Assembly: GCA_025093555.1 (NCBI GenBank)
Contig: JAIWNF010000009.1
Span: 124,001-188,000 of the forward strand
Source of the DNA: Circinella umbellata
Lineage: Eukaryota; Mucoromycota; Mucoromycetes; Mucorales; Lichtheimiaceae
DNA length: 64,000 nucleotides
Direction of reading: 5' to 3'
This document shows positions 1 to 14,400 of the stretch, in pieces; position 1 is the first letter of the stretch, and every line of letters starts with the position of its first letter. The notes under the pieces are model-generated. The model was not told where the DNA came from and made no database searches. It was given only the letters and a program-made list of their open reading frames with translations. A program made the position numbers and the translations under genes.

Positions 1-1944
1 TATTATTTAATTTAAACCTTTGAATTATAAAAAAAAGACGGAACTTATCTAATCTGTATAATTGAATGAGTATTTTTTTTTTTGGGGGGGGGGTCGCGAT
101 CGGATTATATATTGTGTGTATGTAACATTTATTTTCTATGATTGTGAAATGTTACACGCTTTCTCAGAAAATCATATATTGGTTTTTTCCTACTTACGTT
201 TTTAACTTGGCTGAATGATAATCTCAATTTTACAGAACAAAGGGTTTCAAAACTTTGCATCATTTATAGTACAAACCTGCCAGGATTTCTACAAAGTGGC
301 AAATCTTTCTTTCGCAAAATTATTAAATTATCATTCAGTCAAGTTAGAGATGAGAGACTGAAAACTATTAGAAAAAATCAATATGGGTATAAGTTTATTG
401 CACTTGATTAATTTTGAAATATCACACACTGTACCTATGTACATAGTAGGTATCTAATAATATAATATGAATAATGACAAAGTACAATTTGAATAAATTC
501 TTGGAACAAAAGTCCTTAATTATTAGTTTTAGATTTCTCAAACGAACTCTACTTTCGCTGATGAATGGTACAGTTATTATTAGTTCTCGAACATGTACAT
601 AAAAAAAGAGCAATTAATTGAGAATATAATTGTATAATTTATTTTTTCTTCTTTGTACACAGGTAGCACAAATATGTAATTATCATATTCCACTACTCAC
701 GCCGTCGGTCAGTACATCTTGAATATCCCGTTTCTTTTTTTTTAATCAATACTTATAGCCAAAGCAATTTTTTTAACACTAATAAAATCAGAGGAAGTAT
801 ATTGCGCTTTTAAACAAACTGGCCGAAAGAAAATAATAATAAAGCGATTTTGAGACACGTATTTCAATCGACTGGACGTTCCTAGTAACCAGCAGCTATT
901 ATACACCCGGAGTTTTCTTTTCAAAAAGGAGATTTACATTGTCTTACCTACTGTAGCGTTCAAATACTCCTTTTGAACCGTGGGTATAGTGCTTAGTTTA
1001 TTAATACAAATGTCAATTTTAACGATGTGGGAATGTGTATCCAATTATCCGCGGATACCATCAGGTTCAAATAGTAAGAATGAAATGAATGATTTTCTGC
1101 AGTGGGAACCACCGAGAATCTTTTTTTTTTGACACTTTAATAAAATATGCCAAGTTTTTTTTTATAGTTAGTTAACATACCATATGTGTAGGCAAGTATA
1201 TATTGCAGCATATATTGGGCTTTTACTAATAGTTCACAGCCTTGTATATGTACTTTTGACTAATTTCTAATATCAAGGATAGCACGGTAATTTTTTTGAG
1301 TTTACGCAGTTTACAATACAAATATACAAGTAATTCCGCGAACTTGAAAAAAATACTATTTGCAATATAAAAATTATCGTAAAAATGCGAGGACGCAAAC
1401 TATTATAAAAAGCCAAATAAAAAAGAACCGCTGTAATATAGTATTATCGGTGTTACTGTTGTGGCTATAAAAAAACATGTTTATACTAACCTGTTATCCT
1501 ATTAATACCACTACTATAATTAGTGTTTTCCCCTGTAATAACATTGAAAGGTAGTTAACAGAGTCCTCTACCTTTTCAGCCGAGGAATTAGAGACGTTGT
1601 TGGACGGGATGTACCACCTTTGATTTTCTGTGTCCTTGATATACCTGAAGTGATGAGCGGAATACCTTTTCGCTTCTACGCATATCGATGAATCAATTTA
1701 TTGTTACATAGAAGCAAACAGAGTTTTTACTTCATTGAAACATATTAATTGAAAACAGAACAACAGCATGAAGAAGTGATAAACTCTTGTTTCTAAACAA
1801 TCAATGAAACAAAACAGAAATTGGTCATCGGATCCAAATCCGACCTCGATCATGCTACAACTGACAACAACTCCGCTAAACTTCGTGGTTCTTTCTCTTG
1901 GTTTTTTTCTTTCTTTCTTTCTTTCTTGATTCAGTTTAAACATT
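1..1944. other. intergenic, gene-poor AT-rich DNA
   Basis: No coding exon is recognised here. The stretch has A/T homopolymers, a T-run followed by a G-run near 70-91, a 141-bp hairpin-like repeat at 204-345 (listed separately) and a TTTC microsatellite at about 1904-1926 just before the first gene. The last 150 bases before 1945 probably hold the promoter and 5' leader of the Rab GAP gene. Confidence 0.5.
204..345. repeat. 141-bp imperfect palindrome (possible MITE or hairpin)
   Basis: Positions 204-222 and 327-345 are inverted copies of a 19-base sequence with one mismatch (core CTGAATGATAAT). They enclose about 104 bases, and weaker inverted similarity continues inward. No flanking duplication was identified, so it may be a small foldback element or a chance hairpin in AT-rich DNA. 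Confidence 0.45.
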
Positions 1945-4900
1945 ATGGACAACAGTACAGCTGGAGACGACGGTTTTGATGTATGTACATATAAAAGTTA
2001 AATACTTTATAAAAAAAAAATGTTAGTAGTGGTGTTAAGGCATGTAGAAAAAAAATAAGAAGTTCAATAAAGATGTATCATAGATCGTCAACGATCCCAG
2101 TATCACTTCCATTCCTTCTTCGGCTCACAAAGACAACAATGCAAGCCGATCTGTTGACACTACTAAAGAAGGAAGCATTAGTGTCAAGCTTGTTTATTCG
2201 AAATCTAAAGTTTATGTCCATCCTTCTACCAATGCAGGTGATTTTATTCCTGGTTATATATCCATTGTTGAAAAAGTAAATTACGTTTTTATTTTGTCTT
2301 GGCACATAAACGGCAACGCAACTCCACATACACATATAAATCAAAAGGGGCCAATCATTTTTGTAATATGAAAAAAAATTGCATTATCACTTTTCTTTTA
2401 GGCCTCACGTGAATATTTGATCGCGTGGACACCAGAATCCGAGATCCTTTCCAAGGATATGGATGCTTATGTCAAAGTGGATTGTAATCCTGAAGAAAAT
2501 AATACTCACGATGATCACGAAGATGGTAGTGTATATGAATAGAATGAATAAATCTATAATTGACTAGAGGAATCAAATATGTAAAAAAAAATCGCTTTTA
2601 TATTAAGCTATTCTTATTAATATTGTTAGTAACATCAACAATCATGCTCTCTTCCGTCATCGATTTACCTAATCAATATTCTCTCTATGCATTATCGATT
2701 CCATTGAAGAATGTTCGTTCAATATTGGTTCATCCTCCCTCATTTACAAAGTGGTATGGAAGTCTTGTAATTAATTTCCAAGACGGATCTTCATCTGCAC
2801 CACTTTGGTTTCATGATGATGAAAGTCGTAGTACTGTATTACAGAAAAATACACAAGGTGGTAAATTTAGTGAAGGAGAAACATCGAACCATGGAAAAAA
2901 TCAACAAGTTCGATGGGGTGGTGATGAGTTTATGTATCGACTTAGTCAATTGACATATATCCAACAGTACGTTTATTTTTGTTGAACTTTTTTTTTCGAT
3001 GATTTTATTTTACTGACAACAATTACATGACTCATTTTTTTTTCTTATATAGATCAAAAGAAGACAGACATCTTTATATTGTGGGAGATAAAAATCCACA
3101 ACAAAGTCAAGAAGAATCAACAAGTACAAAGAAAGTTGAAGACAAGGGTGAAAATAATAAATCAGTTTCAGGAACCAAATCTACTCAAAACGTCAGTAAG
3201 AATGATACCCATCAATTCGATACATCCGTTTTTGACTCTGCACAAATGGATCCATGGGTAGCTACTTGGAAAGAGTTCAGATGGAATGCATTAGAAAAAC
3301 TTTCTCGTATTACAACATTTACACGTAATACTACTGCAGGTAACATCACTGTAAACTAAGATCACTTATTTTGTCTATTTTTTTTCACTTTATCGATTAC
3401 AATGGATCTCATACATACGAATACTCACGATCCATGTATCTAATATAGCTGCTACTAGTCAAGTTGTACCTCATCTTCCACCAAATATTCAATTAGCTCT
3501 AAACACTGATGCCGTCAGAGCAACTACTCAAGAGTATGACTCAGCTAGAATATATCTTGCAAAATGGGCCGCAGATTTAGCTGCAAGATCGGAACAAGAT
3601 ACACCTTTGGAAAGAAGATATCGCCGTGTTGGTGTTTGGGGACATGGTGATGGATGGGAAGAAGAAACTGCACTTGGTGTCTTTGAAGTATTAAATGTAA
3701 GTACCATTTTTTTTATCTTTGAGTGACGCATAAGCCCTTCGTCTTTGTTTATATGTTATAGGGAGCCATATATTAACTTATATATATATTATAGTCTGAA
3801 AATGATTTCTCTATTCCAACCCATACCAGAACAAAACCAATTACCAAAGAAGAGTGGGACAGCTTTTTTGATAGCGAAAGTGGTAAAATTTCTGTCGGTG
3901 AACCATATGTTCGAAAAAGAATATTTTGTGGTGGGTTGGATCCTAGCATCAGAAGAGATGCGTGGCTTTTCTTGACAAACGTGTATCCATGGGATTCAAC
4001 TACTGTTGAAAGAGAAAGGATGGCCAACAAATACAGGTAAATATATTAATGACATGCCTGCACGCATATATACGATATACATATGTATAAAGAAGAAGAA
4101 AGAAAAAACAATACTGATAAAGATATTTGATTGATTAATCATTTTTATTTATCATAGAGAATCGTATGCAGAGCTCCGAAGTCGTTGGTTGGATAATCCA
4201 GAAGTAAGAGAAAGTGCTGAATTTATGGATCAAAAGCATCGAATAGATAAGGATGTTCATCGAACAGATCGAACTGTTGAATTCTATGCCAAAGAAGATA
4301 TGCCTAATCCAGACCCACTTATGCATGTTGGTACTAACAAGAATCTTGAGAAACTCAAAGAGCTTTTATGTACATACAATATGTTGGATAACGATTTGGG
4401 TAAGTAAAAAAAAAAAATTGGTTCCTTTGCCAAATTTGAATCAACTAATGCTGTTTTTTTTTTCTGTGTATATTTTGATAATATAAATACAGGCTATGTT
4501 CAAGGCATGTCAGATTTATTATCCCCATTATATATAGTTATTGAAGACGATTTAGTTTTCCAAGCTTTTGTTGGATTTATGAACAGAGCTGTGAGTAGAC
4601 CTATTAATATTCGTGGGTGCGATGACCTTAGTATGAGAATTGAATTCCTTGTTTTGTTTTTTGCTCACATAGAACTGAATCTTATTTTATTTTAGAAATC
4701 TAACTTTTATATGGATCAAACAGGGATGCGTCGACACTTGTTGACCATGGACGCGTTATTACAATTTATGGATCCCAAATTATATAAACACCTTCAACGA
4801 ACAGATAGTGATAATTTGTTTTTCTGCTTCCGATGGTTCTTAGTATGGTTTAAAAGAGAACTTTCATGGGATGACACCTTGACCATGTGGGAAGTTTTAT

Positions 4901-5415
4901 GGAGTAACTACCTTACGGAGTATTTTACATTTTTTGTTGCACTTTCTATTTTGGATCAACATCGAGATGCCATTATTGATTATTTGCAAAGTTTCGATGA
5001 AATTCTCAAAGTAAGCGTTTTATATATATTACGATACTATCCATTATCAAATGCATACATAAATGGGATACGCTATTTTATTAATCATTAATCATACATT
5101 TTCTTTTATTATCATTACCAGTATATCAATGACCTTTCCATGGCAATTAATTTACAAGAAACATTACAAAGAGCAGAAATTCTGTATTATCAATTCCGAC
5201 AACGTGTTGAAGCAGTTGATAATAAGAAACAAAAATTACAAGAATTACTTTCCACCAAAAATAAGGAAGGGGGACCTGGATATATTGATGACAAAGAAAG
5301 GGAACAGGCTGAAAAGGATTTATCAAAACTACCTGTTATGAGCGAGTTATTACGCAGACTTTATTCTGGTAATGATGATAGTGAAGGTAGTTCATCATTA
5401 AATGAGAAACAATAA
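1945..5415 (+). CDS. Gyp7/TBC1D15-type Rab GTPase-activating protein
   Basis: Predicted to stimulate GTP hydrolysis on a Rab GTPase (Ypt7/Rab7 for the family), acting in endosome-vacuole traffic. Eleven exons: 1945-1980, 2084-2275, 2402-2525, 2630-2966, 3053-3339, 3449-3696, 3795-4036, 4158-4399, 4493-4590, 4696-5010, 5122-5415; together 804 aa. The N-terminal third has the family's lipid/Rab-binding-like region (KSKVYVHPSTNAGDFIPGY; later WFHDDES). The TBC domain starts near residue 435 with RKRIFCGGLDPSIRRDAW. Both catalytic fingers are present: IDKDVHR (Arg finger, about residue 520) and YVQG (Gln finger, about 571). The C-terminus is a charged coiled-coil-like tail. The start is the only ATG before a good donor in exon 1. 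Family identity is secure; the first three introns are less certain. Confidence 0.9.
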
Positions 5416-5885
5416 TATGAATATAGTGTGCTTTAAATTGAATGAGTCATTTATCTGTGTTTTGTGATGACTTTTCTCTTTCCCCTTTACTGTTATAAAT
5501 ATTTTTATATCCAATATGTAATATCATCCATTCAATATCTTGACAACATGCAATTAACAGCAATAACATCATCCTGTATATAAATAAATAAATAAATATT
5601 CTTTTTTGAAATAGTTGAACATGCACCACAAATATCGATCCTTTTTTTTTATCACTATACGTAATACTTTTTTTTCAATGTAAAATATAATCCTTCAAAA
5701 TCTAGATCACGTACCGTATTTGGTTATATAAACACCAGCATCCAAAAATATTTATACTTGGTGTAACATACATCTTTCGTGAACAACCACTGAAACGGGT
5801 TTTTATTGTTTCATCCATTTGTTTTTTTTTTTTCGTTTTCTTCCTTCTCTTCCATTTTACCTTCTTCTCTTATACAAGTATAAAA
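5416..5885. other. intergenic spacer
   Basis: Holds the 3' end of the Rab GAP transcript and the promoter of the MFS gene. A pyrimidine-rich tract (T-run, then CTTCC/CTCTTCC repeats) at about 5820-5875 sits just before the ATG, as is common in fungal promoters. No other feature is seen. Confidence 0.5.
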
Positions 5886-8386
5886 ATGACAGAATATGGA
5901 ACCATAAAATCAAATTCAAGTCATGATACTGATAATAATAATTTCAACAAACATCACCAGAATTTTCAACAGGATGACAATGAAAGACCAAATAATGAAC
6001 TTGAGTCGAGTGATAATGAACAAGAAGAAGTAGAGGATGATACTATCCAATATAAAAGTCGACTTGGTAGTCTAAGTTTTACAACTTTAATAATTTGGTA
6101 CGTAAAATAATATAAATACTTATGCATCTCATATTCTTGTGAAAAAAAAAACATGATACCAATTCTATTTCAACTACTATTTAGTTTATGTATTACCGGT
6201 TTCTTTCCGTCATTAGATACAACAGTTATCTTTACGATCCTAAATGATATTGGAACAGAGTTTGAATGGTAATAGTAAACATTTGTTAATATGACTGTTA
6301 TGAATTATATATATATATATATAAGGATACGTGGATATCGTATTGGTGTAAAAAGTTTAATAATGACGTTACAAATTGTTTTGATAAACATTTATGCAAC
6401 ATAGCTCTAATATTGCGGCTTGGGTTCATACATCCTATTTACTTGTTACTGTCATGACCCAGCTACTTTGTAATGTATTATTTATTACATAGCATATAAA
6501 CAATATATGTATATCATTATCCAAGTAAGCTAGACTTTACTATACTAACTGTGTTTACGTATATATATTTAGACTCAAAACTATCTAGTTTATTTGGGCG
6601 TCAGCCCATGCTTGTATGCGTTTCTGCATTTTTTCTTATTGGTTCTATTGGGTGTAGCTACGCTACTAGTTTTTCTCAATTGTTGGTCTCTCGAGTAATT
6701 GCTGGCTTAGGGGGAGGTGGAAGTAGTGTCATGATTCTAACTGTCCTTCACGATCTTTTGCCACCTCGTGAACGGAGCCAATACCAATCGTATACTTACA
6801 CTGCACAAATGGTATGTGCGTTCCTTTTCTCTGTATACATACAATTCATGCAATTGTTGTTTATTTACTTTCTTTTTAGTTCCTCGTTACTAAATTATTG
6901 TTTATTTAGCTTGGATTAGTGTGTGGTTCACCTGTAGGTGGTTTCATTACAGAATACTTTGGTTGGCGTATTTGTTTCAAGATCAACATCATTCCATTTT
7001 TAATAGTACTATATGTTTTCGCTTTTCGACTTCCAAATTATGATCCACCAGGAAATGACCATACTCCTACGACCAAGAAGGGCCAGTCCACGCTAATTAT
7101 TCGAGAACAGCAACAACAAATTACGAGGGATAGTGACGGAAGGGATAGTATATTCAAAAAACTCTATTCAATTGATTTTCTGGGCGCTATACTTTTAGGT
7201 GCTGCCAATACGACTTTCACAACTGGTATCACGCTTGGTGGTAACACACGATCATGGACGGATCCATTTATCTTATCCATGCTGGGAATGTCAGCTGTAT
7301 TCTTTCTGATATTTGGATTATATGAAATGATGGGGGCTGCTTATCCATTAGTGTCACGGCTTGTTATTTCCAGTCGCAACATTATTAGTTTATGTGTTGG
7401 AAACCATCTTTGGGGATTAGGTACTTCGGTATCGTTTTATGTTTTGCCACAACTTTTCATGGTACGAAAAAAAAAAAACAGTCTTTGTCGTTTTGTGTTG
7501 ATGAATGTCTATAAAAATTACCATGTGATAATACCTGATCAAATTAATGCTTATATACATAGGGAGTATTTGGAATGAATTCAGCTCATACAGGACTGTC
7601 CATCATGGTAGAATCACTCTCAATTTCATTTGCATCTCTTTGTACGGGTCGTTATCTTCGTCATCAGCCCCATTATCGTAATTTTGTATTATCTACTACT
7701 ATTGTTTATACACTAGCTATTGCAGTACTTTCTATGTGGACATCATCTGGGTTTCCGTTTGTATTAGGGATTATATGTATTATCATAGAAGGATGTATGT
7801 CAGGTGCATTTGTGTTATCTACCCTATTAGCTGTTGGCACTGAAATTCCTCGTGAAGGTAAATTTACTATATGGAAATAAACTACGTATGACAACGTACA
7901 TATGGCATATCATATAACAGTCTATAAAAAAATACATTCCATCTATGTATGCAATTGATATAATATATAGATGTGTCGATTGTTTCATCGTTGGCTGTTA
8001 TGTGTCGACTTATGGGATATATGAATGGTGTTGCCATTGCATCGGCTATTTTACAAGGTACTCTTAAAATATATCTGTATCAACATATTCAAGGTGATGA
8101 TATAGAACAATTACTTGAATTTATTCGCACATCCATACGAAAAGTACCTACACTTTCGCCAAAAATACAACACATTGTTGCTGATGGATTAAGTCTTGCT
8201 ATTCAAAGAACCTTTTGGTTTGCTATAGCATGTACTTTTGCTACTTTTCTAATTTTGTTTTTCTTTATGGAAGATAATTTACTTTGGTCATCAACAACAT
8301 CATCAATAACAACAGCTGATAACAATGGAAATAATAATAATAATACTAATAATAATAATGTACCCACTATCAATAAAAAAAGATAG
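5886..8386 (+). CDS. MFS drug:H+ antiporter-type transporter (Vba/Fnx1-like, DHA2)
   Basis: Membrane transporter of the 14-TM DHA2 branch, whose fungal members include vacuolar basic amino acid and multidrug exporters; the substrate cannot be told from sequence. Seven exons: 5886-6097, 6185-6268, 6405-6469, 6573-6811, 6910-7461, 7563-7857, 7971-8386, giving 620 aa. The acidic, Asn-rich cytosolic N-terminus (about 65 aa) precedes TM1, which carries FPSLDTTVIFTILNDI (motif D1-like). A loop motif KLSSLFGRQP corresponds to MFS motif A, and RVIAGLGGGG and GSPVGGFITEYFGWR (motif C-like) follow. Late motif VSIVSSLAVMCRLMGYMNG is typical of Vba proteins. The Asn-rich C-terminal tail is cytosolic by prediction. 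It converges with the F-box gene downstream, with only about 210 bp between stop codons. Confidence 0.88.
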
Positions 8387-8597
8387 CAAGATTTAATTTT
8401 GTAGTACTGTAGTCTCTCTATTCAGCAAGTTATAGCAAATAAAAAAGGAACATATTTTCTAATGTGTAATGATGAACGAATAATTTGTATATGTATATAT
8501 ATATTTACAGCTGTCTAGTTTGTTTAAATGTAGAATAATATTTGTTTAAGCAAAAAGTGTCTAATAATAATATTTATGATAAGGTGACAGGAATGAT

Positions 8598-10503
8598 TTA
8601 CATAAAGCAAACCCAAGAATGACCGACAGTTTGTCTATGAGAATGTTGTTGAATGTCATTGTCATCATAATGTTGTCCATCAATTTGTACAACTGAATAA
8701 GAATCCGATGACGGATAACCTTTTTCCTTTCCTGCAAAATCCCAACAAAATAATTTTTCTTGTCGACAATGACGTCTACGTAATTCAACACAAGCATATA
8801 CTTTAGAAGAATCTGGACTTGTTCTAATATCCGTGATGGTGTATCCAGTTTCTGGTGGTGGTGGTTGATCAAATTCGGGTACAAGACGAAAAGCAATATT
8901 TCCAGTTTGCAAATCCCATACATTGATACAACCACGAATGATGTTTCTTGATGACGATGCTGATGATAAAGATGATGATGCTTGTTCGTTAGAAGATGAT
9001 GATAATGATGAATAAGAAGATACAGATGAATATGCTGAAATGGAAGATGATTGAGTATTATTATTATTAGTGTTTGTGTTGATGCTTTGATAATATTGAT
9101 AAAGCTGATACGGTGTCATTCGTTGAGTAGATAGAGGTGGTGTATGTGGTAAAGATGAATCGTCTAATCGAGCGATATATCCAAATGAATGATCTTTGTT
9201 TGATGATGATGATGAAGATGCTGTGTTTGATGATGTATGTTGTTGGATAGGAGATCGTGGTAGCACTGGTATATTGTCATTGTGGTTAGGTAATTTACCT
9301 TTGGTTAATAAAAAATAAGGTGTCAAGCATAATTTTGTAAATCCTGTCATTTCTTCTTCCTCTTCTTCTACTGAATCCCAACGTAATGCGGGTCTTAAAT
9401 GTGGTTTTGTAGATGTAGTTAACTCATAAACAAGTGATCCAGTTAAAAGTGAGAATACCAAAATGGGACCAGAAGCATCAGGTGAACAAGCTACTAAATG
9501 TTCATTGACAGCAATTTCTCCTACACCTTGGATCCAATCGCTTCTTGCTGATAAATAAGATGAAATATCGATCATTCCACGTCCTCCACCAGGGGAGATG
9601 GCTGATTCCCCATGCAAATCCCATACACGAATCATACTATCTGATCCACCACTTACAACCACTAAATTTTTTTTGAGGGGGTATATTTAATTTATATGGA
9701 AATAGAGGAAAATAAAACTTTTAACGTTATCTATTGGAGTTTTTTTTTTTTTGTTTACCTTGATCATTCATGGCAACACATAATACACGACCTCGATGAC
9801 CTTCCCATAATCGTACCATACATTTTTCAGCAGTATCCCATAAAGCCACAGTACCATCCAAACTGCCTGTTACTAACCAATTGGATGCAAGATGTGAATA
9901 ATGACAAAATACAGTATGTGATCGACGTTCGGTTTCATTTAAATACTCATATTCTCTAGACGATGGTGATTGAACTATGAGACATTGTTGACCATCAGGT
10001 CGACGATAGGTTGGATTTGATCGAATAATATGACCGGTTGATGTCACTGTCAGAGTAGTTGAAAAAGTGTGTTCCTGTGGAATACCAACAACAACTTGTG
10101 GACGAGCTCCCTTCATTATTGATCTAGTACTCTCCATAATAGTAGGAAATGAACCATGACAATTGCCATTAAACCAATTTTTGGTAATACGATACATATC
10201 TTGCCAAGTACGTTTTTTTTGACCTTCATGTTTTAAATCTACTCCAAAATTATTATATTGTTCAGGATCTGGAAAATGAAGTGACCAAAAACGCCGTGTT
10301 GGTTTTCGTTTATGAAAATCTCGAAGGGAACAAGCTTTCCAAATAATGTCGTCATAAGTATTGATAATAAACTGCCATTCTCGACATACAGTAGTACACG
10401 ATGCCAAGGTTGAACCGTCTAGATGAATAAATATTGAAAGTAAAAGTTCTGTTGGAAGAGGATCAGTGGTTGTTTTTGTTGTTGTGGTACTTGAACCAGG
10501 CAT
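8598..10503 (-). CDS. F-box/WD40 repeat protein
   Basis: Probable SCF ubiquitin-ligase substrate receptor. Two exons on the minus strand, 10503-9759 and 9661-8598, give about 602 aa; an in-frame upstream ATG at 10536 would add 11 residues. The F-box lies near the start (LPTELLLSIFIHL ... CTTVCREWQFI). WD40 blades follow, including WLVTGSLDGTVALWD and VVSGGSDSMIRVWDL, and the single intron falls between these two. Between later blades is a long Ser/Asn-rich insertion (residues about 390-480), which is low complexity. Further blade-like stretches are GCINVWDLQTGNIAFRL and YACVELRRRH. F-box plus WD40 order is clear; the target is unknown. Confidence 0.85.
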
Positions 10504-10847
10504 ATGTAAAAGAGAAAACAGGATAGAAGGAAACAAGGAAAAAAAAAAGACAAAGGGAGAATGAGTTAATTGGTCCGAGTTGAATAGTAATTAATAAAAA
10601 GTTAAAAGAGTTAAAGCAGTAAAAAGGAAAAAAAAAAACGGAAAAAGCTTTTTTATCTGTTATTTTTAATGGGTAAATAATAATAATATTAATGGTAATA
10701 ATAAACAATAAAAAAAAAATTAAAGATTGAACTGAACCAACACAACCCTTTTCGGTTCTATAATGAATTTATTACCGCTCTCTTTGCTTTGTTTATACAG
10801 TGTATGCACGCATAATAATAAGATTAAAATAATAATAATAATAATGT

Positions 10848-11198
10848 TTAATGTGATTCTTTCTTGCCGTATTTTTTCTTTGGACAACAAGGACTACTTC
10901 CTCCTTTTTCAAGTAATTCTTCACAGCAAGTTCTTAAAGCTTGAATAACTTTTTCACATTTGGTTTCTTGGTAATTGTTCTTTGAAAGACAATCTTGAAT
11001 GTCACATGCTAAAAAAATAATAATATACCTTAAAGAATGAGTAGAATGTTTTCAAGAAAGTTTTACGTTACTTAAAAGTATTAAATACCAAATTTTTGAC
11101 ACGGTGGAAACTACCAGTTTAAGTTTATTTTAGTTTAAAAAATAATTGTTTAAGTTGGGGTAAATAAGGAGAAATTTACTTACTGTCTGTTGTGGCAT
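10848..11198 (-). CDS. CMC4: Cmc4-like twin CX9C mitochondrial protein
   Basis: Small intermembrane-space protein of the CMC4/MTCP1 family. Three exons on the minus strand, 11198-11184, 11110-11089 and 11008-10848, encode 65 aa, too short for ordinary ORF filters. The protein begins MPQQTFPPCQKFACDIQDCL and shows the family's Cys pattern: CX6CX4C, then CX9C spacing (C-EKVIQALRT-C) and an extra CC pair near the end. Twin CX9C proteins are imported by the Mia40 disulfide relay. The middle exon is only 22 nt, and the tail is basic (KKKYGKK). Splice sites are all GT-AG and the frame is maintained. Family match rests on Cys spacing and the CDIQDCL motif. Confidence 0.85.
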
Positions 11199-11458
11199 AT
11201 TATTTATTTATTATTTTTAAGCGGATAGAATAGAAGAGATGAAAAGAGAGAGTAGAAGTAACGTAAAAAATAATAAAGCTAACAATTGTGAAACATTGGA
11301 TCTTAATTTCCTAAAACAGCTTTTCTATTAACATATTAGATTTTTTTGTGTCACCTTCTTTTTTTCTTCTTTTTATATATTAACTTTATTGAGTTCTTGT
11401 CTGCCTTTTGACTTTTTATTATTATTATTAATATTCTTCTTCTTTTTGACAAGACTTT

Positions 11459-14400
11459 ATGAAATATCCCCATTTGAATGTCATGGACCAGTTAAAAACT
11501 GTAAAAGTCACACATGACTTTATTGGTGAAAATGAAGACGAAATCTCTTTAAAAAAAGGTGAACATGTTATTGTCATTGAAAAAGACGACGAGTTTCAAG
11601 ACGGTTGGTGGCGAGTATGTGTCAATAACAATAACAATATAATTATATTTAATATTATTCACTTTATTAAATGAATATCCACAAAGTAAATCAAACTCAA
11701 TTTATAATGATTATATATATACATATAAAATAGGGACGTAATGCTCATGGTGAAATTGGTTTATTTCCAATGAACTATGTTTTAGAAACACCAGGAAAGC
11801 AACAAGTCTCACCACCACCAGTTTCTTCTTTGGAACAGAAAATTGATACTTTGGAAGATACTTTATCAGCTATGCAACTCACAAATACAAATACAACGAC
11901 AACAAGAACCAATTCATCTAACGTCTTGACTACAACAACTTCATCACCCCTTTTATCATCTATAAAAAGTCGACGTAGTAGTACATATAGTAGTCGAAGT
12001 AATACAAGTGCACAAACATACAATAGTAATAATAACAATAATACTACTAACCGAATGGGTCCCGTTACAAAACCAAATATTCAACAAGTGATTGTCAATT
12101 CAATGTCATCCCCCATACTATCTGATACGCCTCCTGAAGAATGGACAATAGGACAAGTTGCCTCATGGTTAGATATAATTGGATTTAAGGATATTATCGA
12201 TTCTTTTAAGGGTAAGAAAAGAACATTAGTTAGAATGTACATGATAATAACAATAAGAATATTATGAGAGAGAAAGGGTGATAAAACAAAAAGGAGATAT
12301 GTTTGAAAGGGGGTTTAATCTGTTGATTGATCGTTTTTAGTTGATTATTATTAATTGTGGAGATTATTTTAATAGATCAAGAAATAACTGGCGATGTATT
12401 ATTGGAACTTACACAACAATCATTAAAAGAATTGGGAATTGGTACTTTTGGAAAACGATACAAGTTACACAGTGCTATTCAATCATTAAAGGAAGAGGCG
12501 TCGCGTCGTGACCAAATAATTAATGAGAATCCGGATATACTACCCCAGCATCAGGTAATTATCAAACTATTGTCTGTGTAAACGCTAGCTAAGAGTTTTT
12601 TTTTATAAAATATGTAATTATTTAGATCGAATCAGAAAAACCATATCAGCATCATCGAAGAAATGGATCATTTGATGATGATAGTAGTTTATATAATGGT
12701 GGTAGGTCTACTACAACGAACAGTGTGCTATACAGCGATAATAGACTCTCAGATCTTGAACGTCGTGTTATGAATAGTATATCAAATACTAGTGGTTATA
12801 ATACGCACAGAGGAAATGATATCAGCAGAGCTCCTTCTATTTCAGGTAAAATGTTTATTATCAACATTTTTTAATATTATCAAATCTTAATTTTAACAAA
12901 TTCATGTGACAAACTATTATCATTGTAGCTCCTTTAAATAATCGACAAAGAACTTCAAATGTGCCTCGTTCTTCATCAGAATATACTTTTAGACAACCAT
13001 CAACTACTCCTTCTTCACATGATAATTATGCTTCGTATCCATCATCACCCGTACGTATATATATATATATAGAATTGATTTTTTTATTAGTATCATTATT
13101 ATTATTAACATTTTTTTTTGGGGGGGGGGAATAATGACTTTATTTTAGCCTTCATCAATTATTAAGCAAGGACCATCTATTGATCAAATCAAATCAATAC
13201 GATCAAGTCAATCACCACAACAAAGTAACAAGTAAGTGTTTCTCTCGTTATTATCAACAAATATTATATTAGTATAACGTTTTGAATGTATCTAATTCAT
13301 AATTGCAAATTATTATTCATATTATTAGCCGACCTAGTTTCTTCCGTGGATCATTTCTTGGTGGTGGTGGAGGAACATCACCATTAATAGGAGGAAATAG
13401 TTATGGAACTGGCCTTTTCTCATCATTAGGACGCAGTTCAGTGGATATGCCGACTAAACGTGATACAATGAATGGGAAGGATGGAAAGGCCGAGATGGAA
13501 GGATGGCTCCATAAGCAAGGTGATCGTTATAAAACATGGAACAAACGATGGTTTGTTTTACGTGGTGCTAACCTCTTTTATTTTAAAAGTCCAAAGGTAA
13601 AAATATCATTTCTTTTACATTATTTTTCGATATATGATCATATGGTTATTGATTGCAAAAGTTTTAATAATTGATAGGATCCACGCGTAAAAGGCATTAT
13701 TAATTTGGTTGGATATAATGTTATTGCAGATGAAACTATCCAATCAGGGAAATATTGTTTCAAAATGCAACATGATACTGAACGCACTTTTTATTTTTAC
13801 ACAAATTCTGAAAAGGCATTAAAAAGTTGGATGCGTGCGTTGATGAAAGTTAATATTTCTCGCAACTATGCAGGTAAATATATATATTATGATTTGATTT
13901 TGGATGTAGTAACAATGATTTCGATTTTTTACGATAAGTATGCTGAGATGTAAAATTCACATGTGAAATTTTATAGATCCCGTTTTATCATCTAGCTCCA
14001 TAGCAACAGTATCGTTAGAAACAGCACGTCGAATGCGACCACGACCTCCATCTATTATAATGGGAAGTAATAACGATGAGAATTCTAGTCATACTACTCA
14101 CGAAGATCATCATCCTATGAGAAACATATCTGAATCACAAGCATTCGCAAGACTGACAGGATCTCCACAACACCAAACAACATCACTCCCTCCACCACCT
14201 ATCATGCGCCAATCACGCTCTGAAAATTTAACATCATCTACACCATCTATATTCCGTCAACCTTCGCAACAGCAGCACTACCACCCATCATCAGCTTCAT
14301 CTTTATCAAGACAAAATTATCCATTATCACAACAAATATTTGAACCTAACTTTTTAAATAGTACGAATGGTCGGGGTTCCATTGATCACCAAAGTGTGGA